Assembly: GCF_014207845.1 (NCBI RefSeq)
Contig: NZ_JACHLC010000008.1
Location: 1-64,000 of the forward strand
Reading direction: 5' to 3'
Length of the DNA stretch: 64,000 nucleotides
Origin: Chryseobacterium shigense
GTDB lineage: Bacteria; Bacteroidota; Bacteroidia; Flavobacteriales; Weeksellaceae
Positions within the stretch are counted from its first letter, which is position 1. Every line of letters begins with the position of its first letter. A program made the position numbers and the translations under genes. Below the pieces are notes generated by a model. That model did no database searches. It saw only the letters and a program-made list of their open reading frames with translations, and was not told the DNA's origin. Of the stretch, positions 44,437 to 52,422 are shown piece by piece.

Positions 44437-45539
44437 TGCATCATTATAAAACTTACATACATCAATATCAAAAGCATTAACGTAATTCCTATAGAATTGA
44501 TTATAAATAAACTCATTCCTTTAAAAATACTTATTCTTTTACTGTTTTCATAAACCCTGTGATGCGCTACAAAAAAGTAAATGGAGGCATAGAAGAATAA
44601 TGCAGTAAACAAAAGCCCAAATATCAGGTTGATAATACTATAATTAGGAGTAGCATCAAAAATTCTGATAAGAATAATAAAAAAAAGAGTGGAAAGCAGC
44701 AAAAAAGAAAAATAGTGAAGGGTAAATATACCGTGATCAAAGTACCACCACTTCTTTTTATTATGGAATATCCATAAGAAGAAAGCAAATACAGGAAGGT
44801 AAATAAAGAGTGCTTTCGGAATGGCATGGATTAAAGTTTCTTTGTATTTATCTCCAATCTGTTCTTTGGTGAATCCCTCTTCCTTTAAGCTAAAAACTTT
44901 TTGGGCAAAGGGTCTCCCCAATTGGTAAATTCCGGTTTTATCTTTGGCCTGAATTGAATCATACTGCTTCATATTATAGGCATTAAGGATTGAAGATTCT
45001 TTAGCGCTTAATGTATTTTCTATAATATCTTCGCTTCTTGCAAAGGCATCGCGTATGGAGTCTTTTGCCTTTATGGTATCCATTCCTTTTTTTACCTCAT
45101 TTGAAACATGATAGGATATGTACCCTTTTTTTTCCAATTTGTCCAGGACTCTTTCCTGCGTTTTTTTCTTGTCCTCAGCCTTTTCAATTCTTGTTTTTTC
45201 TGATTTTGGCTCAGCATTTTTAGACTCCGGTAAAAAGCCGGGAAGCAGGAATGTAATAAAACTGATGAAGATGTATAGCTTTACAGGTGCCACATAAAGT
45301 TGCCTCTTTCCGGAAAGATATTCCTTGGTGAGCTTTCCCGGATTGATGAGTAAATACTTGATAGTCTGCCAGAACTGCCCGTCATAATGGGTGAAATCTT
45401 CAATGAAATGAGTGAAGAGAAAATAAAATGGCTGGCGGCTTTCGATATTTTCCTGTCCGCAATGGGGGCAGAATCTTTCTTCTACAGTATGCCCGCAGTT
45501 CAGGCAGGTTTTATCTTCTCTGATTTTTCCGTGGCTCAT
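44433..45539 (-). CDS. DUF3667 membrane protein with N-terminal zinc ribbon
   Basis: A 368-residue protein of the DUF3667 family. The start CLNCGHTVEERFCPHCG (CxxC at about 12-15 and 25-28) is a zinc ribbon. There are membrane helices at about 90-110 (LYIFISFITFLLPGF), 238-258, 270-295, 300-325 and 340-365, and a long charged stretch between the first and second. Such proteins are common next to envelope genes in Bacteroidota; function unknown. It is convergent with, and overlaps by four bases, the small membrane gene. A TATATTTG box lies 25 bases upstream. Confidence 0.85.
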   Translation of the reverse strand: MSHGKIREDKTCLNCGHTVEERFCPHCGQENIESRQPFYFLFTHFIEDFTHYDGQFWQTIKYLLINPGKLTKEYLSGKRQLYVAPVKLYIFISFITFLLPGFLPESKNAEPKSEKTRIEKAEDKKKTQERVLDKLEKKGYISYHVSNEVKKGMDTIKAKDSIRDAFARSEDIIENTLSAKESSILNAYNMKQYDSIQAKDKTGIYQLGRPFAQKVFSLKEEGFTKEQIGDKYKETLIHAIPKALFIYLPVFAFFLWIFHNKKKWWYFDHGIFTLHYFSFLLLSTLFFIILIRIFDATPNYSIINLIFGLLFTALFFYASIYFFVAHHRVYENSKRISIFKGMSLFIINSIGITLMLLILMYVSFIMMH

Positions 45540-45563
45540 GGATAGGGAAATATGGTTTTAGCG

Positions 45564-45571
45564 CAAATATA
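45564..45571 (-). promoter_or_regulatory. Likely -7 box of the DUF3667 gene
   Basis: TATATTTG on the minus strand, 24 bases before the ATG, without a TTG at the usual distance. Confidence 0.4.
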
Positions 45572-45805
45572 AATATTTCAGGAAATAAAAAGTATTTCTA
45601 GAATTAAGATAATATGAATTTTTAGGGTTTTAAAAACGTAAATAGCAGTATATCAATTGGTTGTTGTTGCGTTTGTGTAAAAGTTATTGTATGAAAATTT
45701 TAAAAAGATTTTGTATATTTAAAGGTAATTCACGTATAATTTGAAAATTACGGATTACATATAGGCTGTCAATAGTATCGTTTTAACTAAATTTTAGACC
45801 AATAC

Positions 45806-46351
45806 ATGATCGTAAAAACAATTGAAAGCACTGATAAAAAGTTTATTAAATTGGCTCTATACAAAGAAAATAAGAGAAAAATTCGAGCACATTTATTATA
45901 TTCAGTTATAGTAATTGGTGTATTGTTTTATCTTATAAATGATGGTAAGGGTAATGCGGGATTTGGTATATCTGTAGTGTGTTTAGGAATTAGTTGGATT
46001 GTTTTTATTTTGATATATATTGTCACCAGGTTGCTTCGGTATATGAGATTATTAAATAATTCCGATGTAAAATTAATTGAAGATGAATGTATGGTTGAAA
46101 GTAAAAAAATTATACCGTTTTCATCAGGCGATTCACTCAATACAAGTCCAAATTATATAGATCATTATTTCATATTTATTACTATTGAACCCCAACAGCC
46201 TACTGAAAAAGCAATAGAAGTGAGTTATTATGATTATTTAAGAATTGAATGTAATAAGAGAATTCAATTACACTACTATTCTAAGTTTGAAATCATAAAA
46301 GAGGCAATATTTAACAATGAAAAAATACGGATACACAGTATACAGCTTTAG
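45806..46351 (+). CDS. Two-helix membrane protein of unknown function
   Basis: A 181-residue protein with two membrane helices near residues 31-49 and 58-78 and a C-terminal soluble domain of about 100 residues. The coding sequence is more AT-rich than its neighbours, with many ATA, TTA and AAA codons, and stands alone between two AT-rich gaps, which would suit recent transfer. I do not recognise the family. No clear promoter was seen. Confidence 0.68.
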   Translation: MIVKTIESTDKKFIKLALYKENKRKIRAHLLYSVIVIGVLFYLINDGKGNAGFGISVVCLGISWIVFILIYIVTRLLRYMRLLNNSDVKLIEDECMVESKKIIPFSSGDSLNTSPNYIDHYFIFITIEPQQPTEKAIEVSYYDYLRIECNKRIQLHYYSKFEIIKEAIFNNEKIRIHSIQL

Positions 46352-46580
46352 ATAAATTTAATCTCATAAGTGAATGAGAAACTGCCAAGCCTGCCTACGG
46401 CTAGAAAATTTGTACATTGATACGATTATAAACATTTCTATAAAATGATAGAAAACAGAATGTAGAAATGGCAACATTCATCCGCCACTCATTTTACAGG
46501 TTCCATGCCAAAACAGTTGATACAATCTATTAAAAACAGGTGAAATACAGACACTGGGATAGATTAAATAAAATATGTTT
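46352..46580. other. Spacer before the ribosomal protein operon
   Basis: No supported gene. A 21-codon frame (46468-46533) begins with ATG but has no ribosome-binding site or family resemblance. The stretch ends at the rplM promoter. Confidence 0.5.
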
Positions 46581-46609
46581 TTGGGTTACAGAAATAATTT
46601 GTACCTTTG
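46581..46609 (+). promoter_or_regulatory. Promoter of the rplM-rpsI operon (TTG-N18-TACCTTTG)
   Basis: TTG at 46581-46583 and TACCTTTG at 46602-46609 match the Bacteroidota consensus with an 18-base spacer. The leader before rplM would be about 40 bases. Confidence 0.76.
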
Positions 46610-46655
46610 CACACCCTTTTAGGGGAAAATTATGTTTAATCTTTAACTAAAACGT

Positions 46656-47111
46656 GTGAATACATTAAGTTACAAAACTGTTTCAGCGAACAAAGCTACT
46701 GCTAATAAAGAATGGGTTGTGGTAGACGCTGAAGGACAGCCGTTAGGAAGACTAGCTTCTACGGTTGCAAAGATTTTGAGAGGTAAGCACAAAACGAACT
46801 TTACACCTCACGTAGATTGTGGTGATAACGTAATCGTTTTGAATGCTGGGAAAATTACACTTTCCGGAAACAAGTGGGCTGATAAGACTTACATCTGGCA
46901 TACAGGTTACCCTGGTGGACAGAAGTCTATGACTGCGGCTGAACTTCAAAAGAAAGATTCTTTAAAAGTATTGGAAAAATCTGTAAAAGGTATGTTGCCA
47001 AAAAACAGATTAGGATCAGCTTTATTGAAGAACCTTTATTTATATGAAGGAACTGAGCACAAACATGAAGCTCAACAGCCTAAAACAATTAATGTTAACG
47101 AATTTAAATAA
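46656..47111 (+). CDS. rplM: 50S ribosomal protein L13
   Basis: A 151-residue ribosomal protein of the large subunit, with WVVVDAEGQPLGRLASTVAKILRGKHK and the later NRLGSALLKNLYLYEGTEHKHEAQQP. The start is GTG at 46656: MNTLSYKTVSAN follows in frame and no ATG lies suitably upstream (the ATG at 46632 is in another frame with a prompt stop). rpsI follows six bases later in the same operon. Confidence 0.96.
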   Translation: MNTLSYKTVSANKATANKEWVVVDAEGQPLGRLASTVAKILRGKHKTNFTPHVDCGDNVIVLNAGKITLSGNKWADKTYIWHTGYPGGQKSMTAAELQKKDSLKVLEKSVKGMLPKNRLGSALLKNLYLYEGTEHKHEAQQPKTINVNEFK

Positions 47112-47117
47112 TTAATT

Positions 47118-47504
47118 ATGTCTATAGTTCACAAAATCGGAAGAAGAAAAACTTCTGTAGCTAGAGTTTATGTAAAGCCAGGTTCTGGAAACATTACAGT
47201 AAACGGTAAAGATGCTAAAGAATATTTCTCTACAGACGTGATGGTTTACAAATTAAACCAACCGTTCATCCTTTCTGAGACTGTTGGTCAGTATGACGTT
47301 ACCGTAAATGTTTTCGGTGGTGGTAATACAGGTCAGGCAGAAGCTATCAGATTAGGTATTTCAAGAGCTTTATGCGAAATCAATGCTGAATTCAGATTAG
47401 CTTTGAAACCAGCTGGTTTACTTACAAGAGACGCAAGAATGGTGGAAAGAAAGAAGCCAGGTCAGAAAAAAGCAAGAAAGAGATTCCAATTCTCAAAACG
47501 TTAA
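47118..47504 (+). CDS. rpsI: 30S ribosomal protein S9
   Basis: A 128-residue small-subunit ribosomal protein. The start [18 protein letters not shown] and the end [17 protein letters not shown] are typical; the C-terminal KR reaches toward the tRNA anticodon in the P site. It follows rplM by six bases. A 187-base spacer with short repeats separates it from rpsB. Confidence 0.97.
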   Translation: MSIVHKIGRRKTSVARVYVKPGSGNITVNGKDAKEYFSTDVMVYKLNQPFILSETVGQYDVTVNVFGGGNTGQAEAIRLGISRALCEINAEFRLALKPAGLLTRDARMVERKKPGQKKARKRFQFSKR

Positions 47505-47507
47505 TAT

Positions 47508-47540
47508 CAAGATTCAAGATATCAGACGCAAGATTCAAGA
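47508..47540 (+). repeat. Direct repeat CAAGATTCAAGA (two copies, period 21)
   Basis: CAAGATTCAAGA at 47508-47519 and again at 47529-47540, spaced nine bases by a word with ATATCAGACG. It lies in the rpsI-rpsB spacer. The ATATCAGA word also occurs at 18625-18689. Role unknown. Confidence 0.75.
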
Positions 47541-47691
47541 CTTTTTGGTCGCAAATCTTTACTCTTGGTTCTTGGCTCTATTATCTAAACAAAAAAATTG
47601 CCCGTTACGTTTAGCATCCAAACGCTTCTCCCATCTAAAGAAGTTGTTGATTGTTTAAAAGACGGAAAGTAAACTAACAAAAACAGAAAAC

Positions 47692-48453
47692 ATGGCAAAA
47701 GCAAATGTAAAAGACCTTTTAGAGGCTGGCGTACACTTCGGTCACATGACCAGAAAGTGGAACCCAAATATGGCTCCATACATTTTTATGGAGAAAAACG
47801 GTATTCACATTGTAGACTTACATAAAACAGCAGTTAAACTGGATGAAGCGTGCAGCGCTTTGGAAAAATTAACTTCTGCAGGTAAAAAAGTTCTTTTCGT
47901 AGCTACTAAAAAGCAGGCGAAAGAAGTAGTTGCTAAGCACGCTGCTGAACTTAATATGCCTTATATTACAGAAAGATGGCCTGGAGGTATGCTAACGAAC
48001 TTCGTTACAATCAGAAAGGCTGTAAAGAAAATGAACCATATCGACAAAATGAAAAAAGACGGTACGTTCGAAACTTTATCTAAAAAAGAAAGATTACAGG
48101 TAGACAGACAAAGAGCTAACTTAGAGAAAAACTTAGGTTCTATCTCTGACATGGTTCGTCTTCCTTCTGCAATCTTCGTTGTAGATATTATGAGAGAACA
48201 TATTGCTGTAACTGAAGCTAAGAAATTAGGTATCCCAGTTTTCGGTATTGTTGATACAAACTCTGATCCAAGAAAAGTAGACTTCGTTATCCCAGGAAAC
48301 GATGATGCTTCTAAATCTATCGATATGATCTTAAACATCGTTTCTGATTCTATCAAAGAAGGTCAGTCTCAAAGAAAAGCTGATAAAGAAAAATCTAAAG
48401 AAGAAGGAGAAAAAGTATCTGCTGATACAGATGCTGATTTCGATGCAGAATAA
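47692..48453 (+). CDS. rpsB: 30S ribosomal protein S2
   Basis: A 253-residue ribosomal protein. The start DLLEAGVHFGHMTRKWNP, the block TERWPGGMLTNFVTI and the block GIPVFGIVDTNSDP are diagnostic. It ends in an acidic tail SADTDADFDAE, longer than average. It is followed by a strong terminator and not by tsf, its usual partner. A separate promoter in the preceding 187-base gap is likely, but not clear. Confidence 0.97.
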   Translation: MAKANVKDLLEAGVHFGHMTRKWNPNMAPYIFMEKNGIHIVDLHKTAVKLDEACSALEKLTSAGKKVLFVATKKQAKEVVAKHAAELNMPYITERWPGGMLTNFVTIRKAVKKMNHIDKMKKDGTFETLSKKERLQVDRQRANLEKNLGSISDMVRLPSAIFVVDIMREHIAVTEAKKLGIPVFGIVDTNSDPRKVDFVIPGNDDASKSIDMILNIVSDSIKEGQSQRKADKEKSKEEGEKVSADTDADFDAE

Positions 48454-48476
48454 TTAAAGATTTTCTTTAATATAGG

Positions 48477-48508
48477 AAAAACGCCGGATATTTTGTCCGG
48501 CGTTTTTT
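48477..48508 (+). terminator. Terminator of rpsB
   Basis: A GC-rich 8-bp core stem (48481-48488 with 48496-48503), flanked by A and T runs, lies 27 bases past rpsB. Confidence 0.93.
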
Positions 48509-48548
48509 TATTGATATTTAATAAAGCTTATCCGGCAATATATAAGAA

Positions 48549-48576
48549 ACCCCGCTTAACAGAGCGGTTTTTTATC
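48549..48576. terminator. Second stem-loop between rpsB and the leftward gene
   Basis: A stem of about six bp (48552-48557 with 48562-48567) and a run of six T on the plus strand. It could back up the rpsB terminator or serve the leftward gene whose stop is at 48578. Confidence 0.5.
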
Positions 48577-48577
48577 C

Positions 48578-49018
48578 TTAATTGCTGATCTTTATAGCAT
48601 AAGAGGTTGTAACATACTTTGTAGCTTCATAAGACGAATTACAGAGCATTCCCGAAAGCCGGTAATTTTTGTTTTTAGGAACCATTGTATAGCCAACTTT
48701 ACCGGAGCCTATCGGAATTTTTTTAAAGAAGCCACTGCTGCTTACAGTAAGAACCATATTGCAGGGGGATTTGTTTTCCACTGAAATAGAAGTTCTCGGA
48801 TTAGTAGGAGAGTCCTCATTGAGAAGGTCATTTAAAACGTCTGCAGTTTCAGGCTTATAGGTTTTAATAAGTTCCGCATATTCTCTTTCCGTACTCATTG
48901 CAGTACTTCCTCCTGTGCCGGGTATAGAAGGTGTTCTTGTTACAGGATAATTGTTGTAGTTTACACTGCAACTCATGAGAATAAGTGAAATTCCGGAGAA
49001 AGCAAACAGCTTTTTCAT
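48578..49018 (-). CDS. Lipoprotein with a DUF6759-like domain
   Basis: A 146-residue lipoprotein (lipobox LILMSC). The C-terminal half, with SVENKSPCNMVLTVSS and LSGMLCNSSYEATKYV, matches the C-terminal halves of the proteins at 49023 and 50516: a Cys pair about 45-50 residues apart, and a shared NxxxCNxVL strand. These three are paralogues. The family appears to be DUF6759; the number is from memory. Function unknown. It is 4 bases after the next paralogue and likely co-transcribed. Confidence 0.72.
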   Translation of the reverse strand: MKKLFAFSGISLILMSCSVNYNNYPVTRTPSIPGTGGSTAMSTEREYAELIKTYKPETADVLNDLLNEDSPTNPRTSISVENKSPCNMVLTVSSSGFFKKIPIGSGKVGYTMVPKNKNYRLSGMLCNSSYEATKYVTTSYAIKISN

Positions 49019-49022
49019 ACAG

Positions 49023-49721
49023 TTATTTTTTTGATCTTTTCTTTTTTGAAGATTTTACCGGTGCTTCTTCTTTTTGCGCTTTTGCCGCATCTTTATTTAC
49101 CTCAGATTTAGGTGTGCCCGGATTTTCAATTACTACAAATATACTTTTTTTTATGTCTTTTTGAGAGGTATATTTTACATCGCAAACATTACTGTTCAGG
49201 GTGTACGAACCTTTATTGAGGGTGACGAAATTTTCTCCGTGAGCCGGCACTGCCAGGTTGTAAAAATCTTTTCCTTCAATTCTCAGGACGAGATTGCAGT
49301 CCGAGTTATTTCTGAACAAAAGTACAGCTTCTTTTCCCGTAATATCTTCATCAAACATAGCGTTCAGAAGTTTTACCGTTTTGTCTTTGTGCTGGTCAGA
49401 AGTTTCGGCAATAAGTTTTTTGAATTCTTCCGCATCACTGGAATTAGAATTCCTCATAAACCTGTTCGGGATATCAGTCATTACTGGCCTTGCCTCCATA
49501 GGTTTTGCCGTTTGGGCACCTTTTGTCCATGCAGAATTCTTTAAGGCAATGAGCTTAGGTTTTAGCACAATCTTTTTAGGGTCATCAGGATGCGCATTCT
49601 TGAGGTACTCTTCAATTTCCTTGATATTTGTGCTTTTTAAAATGTCTTTGGTTTTTTTCTGCGCAGAAGCAGAACCTGAAGCAAGGATCAGGAAGAGGAG
49701 GGTCGTTAAAATTTTTTTCAT
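49023..49721 (-). CDS. Secreted DUF6759-like protein
   Basis: A 232-residue exported protein with a signal peptide (about 1-20). It contains YLKNAHPDDPKKIVLKPK (about residues 40-57), also found in the 50516 paralogue, then a domain with NNSDCNLVLRIEGKD and LNSNVCDVKYTSQKDI. The tail is Lys/Ser-rich (KKKRSKK), perhaps flexible. The start is the ATG at 49721; a TTG one codon before it also opens the frame. It lies 19 bases from trmB, so it may share its transcript. Confidence 0.74.
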   Translation of the reverse strand: MKKILTTLLFLILASGSASAQKKTKDILKSTNIKEIEEYLKNAHPDDPKKIVLKPKLIALKNSAWTKGAQTAKPMEARPVMTDIPNRFMRNSNSSDAEEFKKLIAETSDQHKDKTVKLLNAMFDEDITGKEAVLLFRNNSDCNLVLRIEGKDFYNLAVPAHGENFVTLNKGSYTLNSNVCDVKYTSQKDIKKSIFVVIENPGTPKSEVNKDAAKAQKEEAPVKSSKKKRSKK

Positions 49722-49740
49722 CAATTTGTTTTTTATTTCA

Positions 49741-50418
49741 TCAGCTTATCCGGAATTTTATATAGGTTATAGTCTTTCCTTTAGCTGAGAAAAGTTCTTC
49801 ATAATATGTTTTTATGTCTCTCAGGTGCTCCGTATTGGGATCATATTCAGGAGCACCGTAAATGTCGTGGTGCGCGGTAATAATTTCATAGCCGGCACCC
49901 TGCAGATAGCCTAATGTATAGCCATGCAGGAATTCTGAATCCGTTTTCAGATGGATAATTCCACCAGGTTTCAAAAATTTTTTGTATCGTTCTAAAAAGT
50001 CAGGATGGGTAAGCCTGTGCTTCGTACGTTTGTATTTGATCTGAGGATCAGGGAACGTGATCCAGATTTCATCTACTTCATTTTCTGCAAAAAAATGATC
50101 TACAAGCTCAATCTGTGTTCTGAGAAATGCTACATTATTCATTCCTTTTTCCACAGCTTCTTTAGCTCCGAACCAGAATCTGGCTCCTTTGATATCTATT
50201 CCTACGAAGTTTTTTTCAGGGAAAGTTTTTGCAAGTCCCACAGAATATTCTCCTTTTCCACAACCCAGTTCCAGTACAATTGGATGGTCATTCTTAAAGA
50301 AATCTTTTCTCCAGTTTCCTTTAAGTGGAAAACCGTTTAATGCATCTTCTCTTGTCGGTTGGATTACGTTTGGTAAAATCTTGTTTTCTGCGAATCTTGC
50401 TAATTTATTTTTGCCCAT
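49741..50418 (-). CDS. trmB: tRNA (guanine-N7-)-methyltransferase
   Basis: A 225-residue SAM-dependent enzyme that methylates G46 of tRNA. The SAM-binding motif ELGCGKGEYSVGLA is near residue 45, and FVGIDIKGARFW and WITFPDPQIKYKRTKHRLT are family hallmarks. The ATG at 50418 (MGKNKLARF) is used; a longer frame opens at a TTG that is part of a TATTTTTG promoter box. Two DUF6759-like genes follow on the same strand. Confidence 0.96.
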   Translation of the reverse strand: MGKNKLARFAENKILPNVIQPTREDALNGFPLKGNWRKDFFKNDHPIVLELGCGKGEYSVGLAKTFPEKNFVGIDIKGARFWFGAKEAVEKGMNNVAFLRTQIELVDHFFAENEVDEIWITFPDPQIKYKRTKHRLTHPDFLERYKKFLKPGGIIHLKTDSEFLHGYTLGYLQGAGYEIITAHHDIYGAPEYDPNTEHLRDIKTYYEELFSAKGKTITYIKFRIS

Positions 50419-50439
50419 CGAGTCATTTATAAAATCCCG

Positions 50440-50447
50440 CAAAAATA
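50440..50447 (-). promoter_or_regulatory. Likely -7 box of trmB
   Basis: TATTTTTG on the minus strand, 21 bases before the ATG. A second, weaker TAAAATTTG-like word is just upstream. No TTG at the usual spacing. Confidence 0.42.
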
Positions 50448-50515
50448 GCAAATTTTACATAGACTACCTTGTCTTTTGTACTTAAAAGACAGACCTGTGT
50501 GTATTTAAGAAAAGT

Positions 50516-51289
50516 TTACGGTGTTGCGGAACTTCCCAATGTAACCATAATAGCTTTTTCAATTGTTTTTTGAGAAGCATACTGGGCGCCGCAAACAAGA
50601 CTGGTGAAAAGGTACTGCCCCTTATCTATAACAATTGTGCTGTCATCGTGAGCCGGAACTGCAAGCCTGTATTTAGTGGTTCCTACCCCTTCCATTCTTA
50701 CGATGATATTACAGTCAGAATTATTTTTTATAAGGACTATACTTACTTTACTGCTTGGATCGTTATCAAACAGTGAGTTTAATATTTTTACGGTTTTATT
50801 CTTGTGTTCAACTGGATTTTCAGCCATCAGCATATTAAACTCTTCTGCTTCCGCATTCGGAACGGCGGCATTGGCGGTTGTATTCACAACAAAAGTATTT
50901 TGAGAGGTACTTGGCGTATACACTACTGTAGATTGTTTTGCGGCAAGCTCTGCCTTGTATTTGGCAATCTGCTTTTGTTTGATGATGGCATTCATCTCAT
51001 CAAAACTGATCTTTGTGGAAGGCCTTCTTTTCAGAAGGGCAAGCATTTCCTGCATATCTTTTACTTTCTGGTCGGCAGGGTGTGCCTCTTTGATGTACTG
51101 GGTCATCATTTCCATTACCCGGGGCTTCAGAACAGATCTTCGGGGATCATCAGGGTGTGCATCTCTGAGAAACGCATTGATCTCATAGATATTTTTACTT
51201 TTTAAAATATTGCTGTAGTCTTTCCCTCTTTTCTGGGCAGACATATTAAAAAATAGTACAGAAACAAAAAGTAAAAGTAATTTTTTCAT
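50516..51289 (-). CDS. Secreted DUF6759-like protein, longer paralogue
   Basis: A 257-residue exported protein, signal peptide about 1-17. Two repeats of an AHPxD motif occur (FLRDAHPDDPRRSVLKPR and IKEAHPADQKVK), followed by a Lys-rich helix, a Thr/Val/Ala linker and the shared C-terminal domain with NNSDCNIIVRMEGV and TSLVCGAQYASQKTI. The start is the ATG at 51289; a TTG two codons before it opens a longer frame. It lies 97 bases from trmB and may be an own unit. Function unknown. Confidence 0.73.
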   Translation of the reverse strand: MKKLLLLFVSVLFFNMSAQKRGKDYSNILKSKNIYEINAFLRDAHPDDPRRSVLKPRVMEMMTQYIKEAHPADQKVKDMQEMLALLKRRPSTKISFDEMNAIIKQKQIAKYKAELAAKQSTVVYTPSTSQNTFVVNTTANAAVPNAEAEEFNMLMAENPVEHKNKTVKILNSLFDNDPSSKVSIVLIKNNSDCNIIVRMEGVGTTKYRLAVPAHDDSTIVIDKGQYLFTSLVCGAQYASQKTIEKAIMVTLGSSATP

Positions 51290-51429
51290 TAACAATTATT
51301 AAGTTAAAAGCTGATATTCTTTTCTTAATTTGTGTTTTCTGCAATTAGTTTATTACAATAACGGAAATACTATTGTTTTTATTTTAATTCCCTAACTGGA
51401 AGATAAAATTAAGCATAATTTTAAATAAA

Positions 51430-51474
51430 AAAAGAAATGTACACTATAAAATTATCATTGACATACATTTCTTT
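51430..51474 (-). terminator. Weak terminator-like hairpin after the CarboxypepD_reg-like gene
   Basis: Inverted repeat AAAGAAATGTA/TACATTTCTTT (51431-51441, 51464-51474) with a 22-base loop, and eight T on the minus strand. The loop is long, so the call is tentative. Confidence 0.42.
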
Positions 51475-51495
51475 GAAAGTTATATACTAAAGAGT

Positions 51496-52284
51496 CTATT
51501 TTACGATTTCCTGGAGGTTTGAAGTTTTAAGCCTTTTCTGGTAGATCGGCAGGTATTTTTCTATAGGAACTTTTATCGCTTCAAAATTACCGGACAGTAC
51601 ATAAGCTTCAATATTTTCAGAAGTATAAACAAACTGAAGGAAGTTGTCAACGAGGTTTTCCGGAATTTTGAACTTTGCAAAATAGTCCTTACCAAGATAA
51701 TTTTTGATCTGTGTCACAGAATTATTCATTCTTTCATAAGCCATGTAGCGCTGTTTCTTCTTTCTGTCCCCCGAAAGGATATCATAGATACTTTCCAGGC
51801 TGAAAGTAAGTCCTCCATCCCTTAACCCTGCAACGGGAAGCTCAGGAGAAGTTCCGTCACCTTTTGGTTCAGGCAATCCTATTACTTTTTTAATGGCCAG
51901 CCCCTTGTCTTCTTTTCTTATGGAATTTACATCATACCTCAGATTTCCGGTAGGTTTAAACCTGTTCAGTACAATTTCCTGGATCTCGTAATAGGCAATT
52001 TTTAATTCAATTAGGTTCTTCTGTTCCATCATCTGGGGAGTAAGCTTCACGTCTTTCCGCTCTGTGACGATGGAAGTAAAACGGATGACATCTCCGGGAA
52101 CTGCAGGAATATTATAAGTACCGTTGTAGTCCGTAAGCACTGTTTTCTGAGTATTCAGATTGGTTACGTAAACCTGGTTGAGATACAAGATTGAATTGTC
52201 TCTCAAAAATACCTCTCCGGAATAGGTCTGTGCATGGATTTTTGCCAGAAAAATCAGCAGCAAAAGGGTAATTAGCTTCTTCAT
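51496..52284 (-). CDS. Secreted CarboxypepD_reg-like protein
   Basis: A 262-residue exported protein, signal peptide about 1-18. Residues about 20-100 are a CarboxypepD_reg-like (DUF4480-type) beta domain: YSGEVFLRDNSILYLN, and LTDYNGTYNIPAVPGD. The remaining 160 residues are of alpha/beta type with a helical C-terminus. Such proteins stand near outer-membrane systems in flavobacteria; function unknown. A TAATTTTG box lies 11 bases upstream. Confidence 0.78.
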   Translation of the reverse strand: MKKLITLLLLIFLAKIHAQTYSGEVFLRDNSILYLNQVYVTNLNTQKTVLTDYNGTYNIPAVPGDVIRFTSIVTERKDVKLTPQMMEQKNLIELKIAYYEIQEIVLNRFKPTGNLRYDVNSIRKEDKGLAIKKVIGLPEPKGDGTSPELPVAGLRDGGLTFSLESIYDILSGDRKKKQRYMAYERMNNSVTQIKNYLGKDYFAKFKIPENLVDNFLQFVYTSENIEAYVLSGNFEAIKVPIEKYLPIYQKRLKTSNLQEIVK

Positions 52285-52294
52285 ATAATTAGGG

Positions 52295-52302
52295 CAAAAT
52301 TA
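52295..52302 (-). promoter_or_regulatory. Likely -7 box of the CarboxypepD_reg-like gene
   Basis: TAATTTTG on the minus strand, 10 bases before the ATG, without a well-spaced TTG. Confidence 0.4.
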
Positions 52303-52422
52303 CGTAGAAATACAGCAATTTATACCTATTTAGATAGTGATTACAGGTTAAAGTTATATTAAACTTTAACATTAAACTGTTAATGAATGTTATAAATGAG
52401 ATTTAAATGGAAAAACACAGTA

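Noticed and set aside
46468-46533. 21-codon frame in the gap before rplM
   Set aside because: No ribosome-binding site, no family resemblance, and too short to support.
50471-50490. Hairpin GTCTTTT/AAAAGAC downstream of the longest DUF6759-like gene
   Set aside because: The 7-bp stem is AT-rich and no T tract follows on the minus strand, so it does not qualify as a terminator.
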